DNA of 64,000 nt, from the NCBI GenBank assembly GCA_021234155.1, contig JAJEKV010000002.1, forward strand, positions 1,144,164-1,208,163, written 5' to 3'. The notes under the pieces were generated by a model. The model did not search any database. It saw only the letters and a program-made list of their open reading frames with translations, and had not been told where the DNA came from. Origin of the DNA: Isoetes taiwanensis (Eukaryota; Streptophyta; Lycopodiopsida; Isoetales; Isoetaceae). Position numbers and translations under genes: made by a program. This document shows positions 55,700-64,000 of this stretch, piece by piece; within the stretch, counting starts at the first letter, position 1, and each line of letters begins with the position of its first letter.

Positions 55700-56605
55700 T
55701 GTTTGGTAAAGCGTGAGTCAACAATTTTCAAGTCAACAAGTGTGAATCACCCCCAAGCATTTGGTAAAGTATAAGTCAACAATTTTGACCTATGCTATTC
55801 TATGCATTATGTTAAGGCATAAATTGTGTAAGTCAACAACTTTCAAGTCAAGAAGTGTGAATCACCCCCAAGCAAATGTTTGACTTTTATTGACCAACAT
55901 CTTTGGTAAAACGTAAGTCAACAATTTTCAAGTCAAGAAGTGTGAATCATCCCCAAGCAAATGTTTGACTTTTATTGACCAACATCTTTGGTAAAGCATA
56001 AGTCAACAATTTTCAAGTCAACAAGTATGAATCACCCCCAAGCATTTGGTAAAGCATAAGTCAACAATTTTGACCTATGCTATTCTATGCATTATGTTAA
56101 GGCCTAAATTGTATAAGTCAACAACTTTCAAGTCAAGAAGTGTGAATCACCCCCAAGCAAATGTTTGACTTTTATTGACCAACATCTTTGGTAAAGAGTA
56201 AGTCAACAACTTTCAAGTCAAGAAGTGTGAATCACCCCCAAGCAAATGTTTTACTTTTATTGACCAACATCTTTGGTAAAGCGTAAGTCAACAATTTTCA
56301 AGTCAACAAGTATGAATCACCCCTAAGCTAAAGTTTTACTTTTATTGACCAACATGTTTAAGTAAAATTGTGAGTCAACAATTTTCAAGACAACAAGTGT
56401 GAATCACCCCCAAGCATTTGGTAAAGCGTAAGTCAACAATTTTGACCTATGCTATTCTATGCATTATGTTAAGGCATATTGTGTAAGACAACAATTTTCA
56501 AGTCAACAAGTGTGAATCACCCCTTTTGTTACATGTTTGACTTTCATTGACCAACATGTTTGGTGAAGCGTAAGTCAACAATTTTGAAGTCAACAAGCAA
56601 TTTAC
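55700..56605. repeat. higher-order tandem array dense in TTGAC cores
   Basis: Two unit types alternate. One carries AAGTCAACAATTTTCAAGTC, GTGAATCACCCCCAAGCAAA and TTGACTTTTATTGACCAACA; the other carries GGTAAAGCATAAGTCAACAA and TTTTGACCTATGCTATTCTA. By hand I count about 34 TTGAC or GTCAA pentamers in about 900 bp. It ends about 300 bp before the next small gene. Confidence 0.93.
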
Positions 56606-56898
56606 ACTAACTAATTATAATTACAATTACTAAACAAGTTCCAAGCCAACATAAGATGATTGGTGTCCAAAAAAGAATGGCCATTTCAGGAATAGATTTT
56701 TTTTTTTTAATGTTTTAGAAAATAAAATTACGGTCATTTCGAGGTAATTATTCAGTATCCTACTAAATCATTCACGATTAAGATACTAATGGTACGAAAC
56801 CTAAAAATCGTAGCCCTCTGAAATTAATTTCCGCGCCAGCCTTTATAGGCTATAGTCGGAGAGGGAGAAGCATCATCCAATTCTCCCAAACGACGAAT

Positions 56899-57051
56899 GC
56901 CGAGCAAAAGCCGCCGCCTCTCCCCTCACTTCTGCTTCCCCTTCCCCCTTTCCAAGCGTCGGGCCTTGCTTTCCTTACCTTTGGCCTGGGTCCTCATGAG
57001 TTATGGCATAGGATCTTGGACAGTTCCTTTGCGGGGAGCCCAATGTTGAAA
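56899..57051 (+). CDS. short ORF upstream of the acidic gene (possible uORF)
   Basis: 50 codons, MPSKSRRLSPHFCFPFPLSK with a hydrophobic middle, ending ...PLRGAQC and a stop at 57049-57051. It lies in the presumed leader of the acidic-protein gene, 44 bp before its ATG, so it may be a regulatory uORF, a separate tiny gene or chance. Confidence 0.25.
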
Positions 57052-57094
57052 CCAATGCGCCGAGAATTCTTTTGAGAGCCCCCGGCGGCTGACG

Positions 57095-57390
57095 ATGCTG
57101 GCGGCTCCTCTTACGAAAGCTCAAAACGTGAGCTTTTCGGAAGAGGTGGATTCCTCACAATTTTATTCCTCTCACATGGATTCTTCCGAGGAGCAGATTG
57201 ATTCAGAAGATGAAAACTGGAGCGAACATGAGACGACCAGCGAAGAAGACCCGGACGAAGAAGAAGAAGATGAATTTTTTTTGGAATTTCAAAATTGGCT
57301 GGAGAGTAAGTAGCATGCAATTTCAATTTTCATTTTCTTTTATTACAGGCTTTCTAACTTTCTGAACTTTTCTTACAGATGAAGCTTGAA
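57095..57390 (+). CDS. small acidic protein, two exons, unknown function
   Basis: Exon 1 starts at the ATG of 57095 and runs to about 57303, where GAGA-GTAAGT is a good splice donor. A T-rich intron ends TCTTACAG, and exon 2 adds ATGAAGCTTGA, giving the end FQNWLENEA and a stop near 57390. Without splicing the ORF would end WLESK. The roughly 72-residue product is extremely acidic: SSEEQIDSEDENWSEHETTS then a D/E run (EEDPDEEEEDEFFLEF). No signal peptide or known domain was recognised. Such tails occur in chaperone-like and chromatin proteins, but no function is claimed. The TTGAC-rich array lies upstream. Confidence 0.45.
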
Positions 57391-59296
57391 GTCCCGGCAG
57401 CTCAAGAAGCCACGTTTTTTTTAATGCATGCCACATGTTGGAGTTTCTACATGTTGGTTTTTCCTACACGTTTGCTACATGATGCCTTAGTAGCCGCATA
57501 GTGGCAATGACTGAAAGATAGACTGAAGCAGAGTTTTGATTGGTGTTACCCAATTTTTTCTGGCAGCTCAAAATTAATGTAAAGAGGCTGCCATAACTAT
57601 TTCTCCAGGGCAAATAGAGCACGGCCTTTTGTGTTATATACCTTGATCATGCCATTATGGTTTTTAAAGATTACATTTCACAAATAGAAAGTATGGCCTT
57701 GAGGGAGTAAACCTTTGGAGCTTTTTCACTCCATGAATAATACATGGGATGGTTTAGGGCTATTTGAAGCCTGGCAGACTAGATGTCTTGGGTATTCATG
57801 TAGCTTTTTAATATATGTTTGGACCTTAAAGCTTTACTTAGGGGCAATTTACCTTTGGACCAAACAGATGCCCCAGAGGTAAAGTTAAAGGATGGGTTGC
57901 CTTGAGGGAGTAAACCTTAACTATTGCTTTGCATAACGGTTGGATTAGTATTCTAAATATGTTCTGAGGACATGCACTCATACTTATAATTATTTGGCTT
58001 TAAGATTCGTTGTATCTTTTGACATGATTTATTCCATGGTCCATATTTGGACATATACTAGGGGATTTGCTAAATCAGTGAGGATTTTAAGAAGTTCATA
58101 TGATTGAATATGTATTACTAGTAAGGGCAGTCCATAACCTAATTCCGAAATTGCCCCTAGCGGCTAAATTTATATAATAGAATTCCGAAATGGCCAATAG
58201 CAGATAGATTTTTATGAGAGGAGACCTGAGCATGGATTTTCTAGATTTTCTGGGCTCTGCCCTCCAAGACTTTCTGACAGACTGTATGCAAATAAGGATT
58301 CCGGCTTGATCCTTGCAGACCATATCATATTTGGGGATTTTATCTTGAATGTCTTTTCCTGGAAGATAGCATGGACTTTGTGGCGCGAGATAGCATGGCC
58401 TTTGTGGCGTTGTTAGAAGCAGTTATAGCATTTCGCATGCAAGAAACAGTGTTGGACAGCATTACAAAATGGTTAGAAATGGCAATCGTGGACGTCACTA
58501 CAAGATGATTAGAAATGGCAATGGTGGAAGGTTTAGACTGGTAGCCACCTACCCAATAAGAATTTCGTGGCCCTTTTAAGCACGAGCATGCAGATTCATG
58601 TCAATCTGTGCCAGAAACTCAAACTGAAGATGATATAGGATCTGACACTGAAGATAATCAGGTATTTTAGTGCATTATTATGCTTTGATAAGGTTAAAAT
58701 GCCATATGGTAGGATTGCACGAGCTCTAAAAGTATGCTTTGATAAGATGCTCTGATAGGAATACAGGAGCTCTAATAGCATAAGAAAGCTTGTAAGTTAT
58801 TGATGCAAGAATTTCGATGCATGTGTTTTGGTTCAAGAGTGCTACTAAGAATTAAAGGCTGAAGATTTCTACTCTCTTGCTGACTTTGAGTTTAAAAGCA
58901 AATGTTTGATCGGTTGTATATCTGTAAAAGTTGTTTCTGTTTACTAAAGCCAACTATGGTAATGCATCTTCCAGAATAAATGTAAAACTTCTAGTTAAGG
59001 ATTCTTGAATATTGCTTCGGTGGAAACACGGCAGAGGAATGCATTCTGCAACCTAACAAATGAATACATCTTGCAAGCCAAATTTAGTTTCAGAAAATGC
59101 TTCAGCACTAGAATATGGTCTAACATTTCCGTTATTGCATAAACCTGACTATGTAGTTGATAGGGATAAAGATTAAAGGCTGCAAACAGTAAGATACAGG
59201 GATGGTATTTTGAAAAAGCATCTACTCTTTCTTCTATATGATTTATTTTGAATTCTATTTTGTATTTCTTGTTCATGGCTCCTTCTAATTTGGGAC
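57391..59296. other. spacer; no gene recognised
   Basis: Small duplications only (AGATAGCATGG.CTTTGTGGCG near 58366 and 58390; GATTAGAAATGGCAATGGTG and a near copy around 58470-58525). Confidence 0.45.
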
Positions 59297-59415
59297 AAAA
59301 GGATTACATTAGGCAAACGGTTGATAACCGAGAAGCCTAAGGTACCTTTTGGCCCTTGCATTTTTACCCAGTCTATGGCTAATTATGTATTGGTTGGCTG
59401 CAGGTACGGGCTTCT
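59297..59415. repeat. dispersed repeat, copy 1
   Basis: ACAAAAGGATTACA, TACCTTTTGGCCCTT and TTGGTTGGCTGCAG match 61895-62010 in order and orientation. Confidence 0.7.
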
Positions 59416-59460
59416 CTTCTTAATGTATTTCTTTTGTCCAAAAAGTTTTAGGTGAGCTGC

Positions 59461-59530
59461 GAACTTGGTATTAGAAGATTACCTTATCAAGGATTGAACT
59501 TGGTATTAGAAGATTACCTTATCAAGGATT
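59461..59530. repeat. perfect two-copy tandem repeat, 35 bp unit
   Basis: GAACTTGGTATTAGAAGATT begins each copy (59461 and 59496). Confidence 0.97.
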
Positions 59531-60540
59531 GACGGGAAAAAAATTTAAGCGTATACAAGTACACGGACTTGTCCACCTCTTTTGGAACATATTGCTGATT
59601 TACGAGCCTCATGTTTGCACTTTAAATGGCTGCTAAGGTACTCTGTTACTATTGTATATCAATTTACATGACGTTTCTTGTTCATTTTCGCTGAGACTTT
59701 TCTGCAAAAATGGTTAGGGGTTCTTACGTAATCCACTACTGTTTGCTGATCTATCAAGTACAGGACCCAATGTCTTGTTTTAGGTGGTTGTATGCTTGTA
59801 GCTTGGCTTTTGAACCAAAGCACTTATTATTGTGCTAGCTGTATGTTGACCCTAATATACAACATGAATATGTTGCTTTTACGAAATCTTATGCTGATTC
59901 TAACATTGCACGGAAGTGCCAGGGCTGTCATGTCTCTTGTAAGCTAAAGTCATTACGAATAAAATGCATTCTCTTACAATGTATGATAAGAACAAGGACG
60001 TGGATTTCACTCCGTGGTCATTTGATGGTAAATAGCCGATATTTGGCATTTTGTATCTAAAAAAGTGATCTTCCTTTGAGCAAAGTTTAATTTGTTATGC
60101 ATTGTGCAAGCTGCAATGTGTGCATAGATAGATGTGAACAGGGATAAACCGTTTAAAAGCAATTGAAGTAAAGATGCTTTGGATTCCATTGGCTTTAAAT
60201 ATACATTCATCTATGAATTTAGACTTCAAATATTTTATCTGTTCATGAAATGGCAGCCAGTTGCTATCCATGGTTGCAGCTGACAAATTCCTCTTGTATA
60301 ATCTTAAGGAATCAATATAAAATAATGAATGAATCCTTGGGCCTTATTTGTTATGCCTAGCATTCAATGAACATAGAAATTTTGACCTTCATTTCTTTTT
60401 ACCATGGAAATGTTAAGATATGAGATCCTGGAACATTGGCTATTGGATTCCATCCTTAGGGATAAAATTAGGAATCTAGAACTATAGATTGTGGTTATAT
60501 GATAACATTGATGTATACCAGGAAAGGATGGTACCATCTA
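59531..60540. other. spacer; no gene recognised
   Basis: Only short ORFs on the minus strand, without motifs. Confidence 0.45.
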
Positions 60541-60665
60541 GGACTTAACAGTTCTTGTATGGCCAGATAAGACAGCAAAGGGATTGACCAATGCTGATGT
60601 TTGTGCTAGTATAGACTAGTTCAAGCCAGTTTTTTTTTTTTTTTTTTTAACTACTATTGATACCA
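60541..60665. repeat. dispersed T-tract repeat, copy 1
   Basis: AGGGATTGACC, TGATGT, CTAGT and GCCAG lead into a run of about 22 T; the same layout is at 63361-63465. Confidence 0.65.
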
Positions 60666-61025
60666 CTATGCCAGTTCAAAATGACTAGTTTGAAGATACC
60701 CAAGGTGAGATGATAATTCACAACTGAGCATAGACTGATGTATATTGACTATCTAAACATTCAATAGAATTGACAGGTTAACCTTGGGGTTTGTTTCTAG
60801 ATATTAATTCTAAATACTGAATGTCTAACTAAATAATTGATCAATATGAATAAATAGAACGGGGTTCAGTGAAAGCATAGAGAATATAAAAGTGCAGATG
60901 AAGGACTCGACATTAAGAAAAACCATTAACCTTTAAAAGCTATAGATTACATGTAGAATAACCTTTAAGAATAACCCATCATATGGACCTAAAAAATAAT
61001 TAATTTCGAGAAAATGTATGCATAC

Positions 61026-61236
61026 TTTTGCACTTATGATATTTTCATTGGCAAAACTAGTAGAGACTAGGGTTTCACTTTGAGGCCAAAGCATATCTTG
61101 CAGAGGATAGCCTAAAACGGCTGCACCGAATGACGAGGCTCTTCTCCAGGACGTTACAATCTTGGTGGTTGGTGCATATAGCGACAGCTCAAGCAAATCG
61201 GATTCTTCATCACGGTTAGTAAAACTTGTATAGGAT
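61026..61236 (-). CDS. exon-like coding stretch of an unidentified gene
   Basis: The minus stretch starts after TTTCTAG and ends at a GTATGC donor, about 70 codons open: SYTSFTNRDEESDLLELSLY, APTTKIVTSWRRASSFGAAV, LGYPLQDMLWPQSETLVSTS then FANENIISAK. Composition is clearly more protein-like than the flanks, which are Ile/Phe-rich in the same frame. I do not recognise the family and found no partner exons. It may be one exon of a gene with long introns or a relic. Confidence 0.33.
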
Positions 61237-61894
61237 CTAGAAATGCAGAGTATAGCCCAAGATATTTCCAAATCGCATAATGTAGATAAGACTTTAAAGA
61301 TACAAAGTAAGAGCGGCGATTTATGCATTGAATGAGATGGAACTTTTTTTTCCCCGAAACTAAAAAAGACGTAATGGTTGAGCATTATTATGAATATGAT
61401 ACGCACGGCCCGTTCCTATTCGTAAGAAGATTGGGAGGCTCAACAATGAGATATTAGATTTAGAACTCTGTCCGGTGTGCTAAATCCATAGATTCGAATA
61501 AAACAAGTGACCCGTGAGGAAATAAAAATGAATCTTTGGAGGGCGTAAAACGTTCTTACACCAAGAACATGAATCTTGAATGCTCCAAGAAAGCTGCCGG
61601 TTGCAACAAACAGACAAGAAGAAAAGAGCAAATTGAAGAGTCCTCCGATGTAACCATTCCGTGATCGCTTGCCCCCTCAAGGAAATGATTGCACCATGAA
61701 GAAAGTGTAGAACGGGAGGTGAAGCTAATGTATTAACCACCCGATTTGTTCAGCAATGGCATGATGTAAATGCTTTTGCTTGTATTTTCAGTCTGCTAAT
61801 GCATAGGTTCTTAAGGTCTAAAGTGTTCAAAATCATTTAGAAATTAGACACTTGTATATCTCCGGCTTTTTCTATTAGTACTAACTGGTGGCAA

Positions 61895-62010
61895 AAGGAT
61901 ACAAAGGGTGAAGGGCTATAAGCCATGAAAACCCTTATGTACCTTTTGGCCCTTCATGCTTTACCATTCTTATGCTAATGACATGATTGATTGGCTGCAG
62001 TGCACGTGGT
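61895..62010. repeat. dispersed repeat, copy 2
   Basis: Second copy of the 59297-59415 unit. The stretch 62011-62669 holds nothing recognisable. Confidence 0.7.
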
Positions 62011-62669
62011 TTTCATCTCCCTTTGTCTTCTATTTGCTAGGATGTTTGTATTCGTGGAGAAAAGCTTTGGAGTAGAAGATGCGCTATGGAATATCTGCGG
62101 TGAACTGTAGATTCTTATAAAGCTAAAAACAATATGGCAATGCTTTGCAAGCATAATGCTGCCTTGGATAATTAAAGGTACAAAAAATATGTGTTTTCAT
62201 ATGCAAGTAGGAAAGCAAATGTAAGAAATCTGGCAGTCGGTGACATTACGGTCTAAAGGTACATGCAAGTAAAAATACAGGTTTAATATTTTCTTAGAAG
62301 TTTCAAGTTATCAAAAATCTTCGTAAGGAGACAGGGTGCTTTTATTAAAGCCCTTTGCTCTAGCAACTGCAATAGTCTCTGATATATGTGCATCTTATGC
62401 TTCATATCTTAAAACTATGAAAACAGGATATATTTGGCATAAAAGATTTTTTGATCTGAAAGGTTACAAGGTAGGTAATATATCTGGTCAAAATAACATT
62501 GGGATAAATCATATTTACATGCAAACATATTTGGTGCCACCATACTCTTTCTAAGTTATGATATGTTCCATTTATGCTGTTTCATTCATAAAATTAAAAC
62601 TGGCTTCAAAGCAGTATAGGTTGGACTCTGAATCCATTATTAAAGGAAAGCAGGCATGTGGTAAAACAT

Positions 62670-62771
62670 GGGATCTAGTATTAAGCTTTAAATCGATCTA
62701 ATATCTTAAGGGCTTTCTCTGGGATCTAGTATTAAGCTTTAAATCGATCTAATATCTTAAGGGCTTTCTCT
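62670..62771. repeat. perfect two-copy tandem repeat, 51 bp unit
   Basis: GGGATCTAGTATTAAGCTTT starts both copies (62670 and 62721); no differences seen. Confidence 0.98.
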
Positions 62772-63360
62772 AGCTTAGCCTTAGAACAAGGCAAAAACTG
62801 TAGATAAGATGAATCGAGATTAGCTTTGTCTTATGAAGTAAGCATGTTTTGACTTCTAAGTGTTCTTATTCTAAAAAGTATCATTGCTCCAATAGGCCGA
62901 ATCTAGAAATAGAGCTAATAATGGCAGCATAGTGCATATGTAAGTGTAGATCCTTTGAAAGTCGAGAAGTATAAACATTTTATGATCTGCGAAATCATGT
63001 ATGAACAAAGGTATTTCTGTGTTAAGTAAACTGCATAAGAAGTATATGAAAACATTAACATGAAATGTAAGAGGGCTGGACGATGATTTCAAATTACCAG
63101 CTATAATGGTTCTTAGATAAATTTATTTGGCAATATTCAAAAGCTGTATAGGTTCTGGTATTTATGATCACATATTCAAAACAGTATAGGTTGAACATAA
63201 TTTAAAGGTTTCGCAAAAAAAAGGGAAACTTTGTAGAAGGAATGGTAAAATTTGTGGACAGTAAACGATATATGTTGTTGTATCTTGTTGTGAAATGTAA
63301 ATGATGAAACATGATTCTTTAGATAATAGGTTTCATTCTCGTCATTACATGACGGGCAAT

Positions 63361-63465
63361 GGATTGATAATACAACTTAGGGATTGACCGAAGTTGATGT
63401 ATGGGCTAGCTAGTTGGACTAGGCTAGGTCTGCCAGGTTTTTTTTTTTTTTTTTTTTTTTGCTTT
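63361..63465. repeat. dispersed T-tract repeat, copy 2
   Basis: Pairs with 60541-60665; the T run here is about 23 bases. 62772-63360 shows no gene. Confidence 0.65.
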
Positions 63466-63559
63466 TGATCAAGTTCAGAAACAGGCCTTTTGTGCTTTTG
63501 TAATTTTTTAAAAACAGATGCTATGGGCCTTAGTGCCTTTCTTTGTAATGGCCTTAGTG

Positions 63560-64000
63560 CCTGTGACGCTCCCTGAACATATACGGTGCTCCGGACGTAT
63601 ACATACGGGGACTTCCCCCTCCCATGGCAATCAGCTCACCATGAGCGGGCCCCTCCGCCTAACTTCGAACCATCTATAGAAAGATGCGGGTGAAGGACAC
63701 CTGGAGGTGTCATTCGCCCACGCCTTCAATGGGACTCCTATGTCGCGGGCGTGAATACAAGGTTAGCATCTGAAGATCATCATATCCTAAATAACCACCA
63801 TGAAGGGTGGCATATCCATCCAACTGTTGACAGCAAAGAAGATACATCTAATGCTAAGGAAAACATCCCAAAACCCATGGTTCTACCCCGGCTCAGACTC
63901 CAATGAGGATCGACCGGCGGCTAGGTCTCGAGGGAGATCGCCAGGCGTAATCTTGACATGGCGTTGCTATCGGCATAGAACATCGGCTAGGGTTGTCCAC
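63560..64000. other. GC-richer block at the window end, possible start of an inserted element
   Basis: Composition rises sharply from TGTGACGCTCCCTGAAC onward to the window edge. A TGTGA start would suit an LTR, but the other end is outside the window and no coding motif is visible. Confidence 0.25.

Noticed and set aside
55700-56605. CRISPR-like regular repeats
   Set aside because: Units are contiguous tandem repeats without unique spacers, in a eukaryotic context.
60933-61406. 157-codon minus-strand ORF taken as one protein
   Set aside because: Only 61026-61236 looks coding and it is bordered by splice signals; the rest is Ile/Phe/Leu-rich like translated intron.

Overview
This window reads as nuclear DNA of a land plant. 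Genes are broken by short GT-AG introns, the spacers are long and AT-rich, and the mobile elements are of plant type: a Ty1/copia element, three LINEs, a Helitron-like insert and several inverted-repeat DNA elements. Relics of plant-type gene families are also present (PPR, CCR4 deadenylase, pyruvate kinase, an FCP1-like phosphatase). I cannot fix the species. A non-seed plant is possible, because an ACAD8-like acyl-CoA dehydrogenase relic is present, but that is a weak guess. No tRNA, rRNA or CRISPR array was seen.

Layout. 0-7 kb: the 3' end of an unidentified gene, a Cys-rich relic, a long polypurine tract, an array of tandem hairpins and a TA-flanked inverted-repeat element. 7-15.7 kb: two decayed LINEs, one with an ATTCT tail (to about 12.66 kb) and one of plant L1 type (to about 15.66 kb). 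16.8-18.5 kb: a GATA microsatellite and two copies of a SINE-like unit. 19.2-20.5 kb: the one clearly intact gene, an eight-exon ChaC-type gamma-glutamylcyclotransferase on the minus strand. 22.1-23.8 kb: a 1.67 kb non-autonomous DNA transposon with terminal and subterminal repeats.

25.2-31.5 kb: a 5'-truncated copia element lying in an intron of a decayed CCR4-like gene, then a broken pyruvate kinase gene and a fragment recalling plant TPR/SET proteins. 33.1-36.5 kb: a minus-strand LINE interrupted by a 1,367 bp Helitron-like insert; removing the insert restores the reverse transcriptase frame. 37-40 kb: CTC microsatellites, a 177 bp hairpin, a truncated EF-hand gene with two heat-shock-element-like sites upstream, and a GC-rich block. 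41-52 kb: PPR and acyl-CoA dehydrogenase relics, a 757 bp foldback element, paired dispersed repeats and tandem repeats.

52.7-57.4 kb: a decayed gene in which a RING-like module precedes an FCP1-like phosphatase domain, then a tandem array dense in TTGAC cores, then a small two-exon gene for an acidic protein. 57.4-64 kb: mostly empty, with one exon-like stretch and small duplications. The genes do not form a pathway. The window looks like a repeat-rich region with one sound metabolic gene (glutathione turnover), a few possibly live small genes and many gene relics. I found no clear new biological system. The best leads are the Helitron-in-LINE insertion, the TTGAC array, the RING/FCP1 arrangement and the 1.67 kb transposon family.
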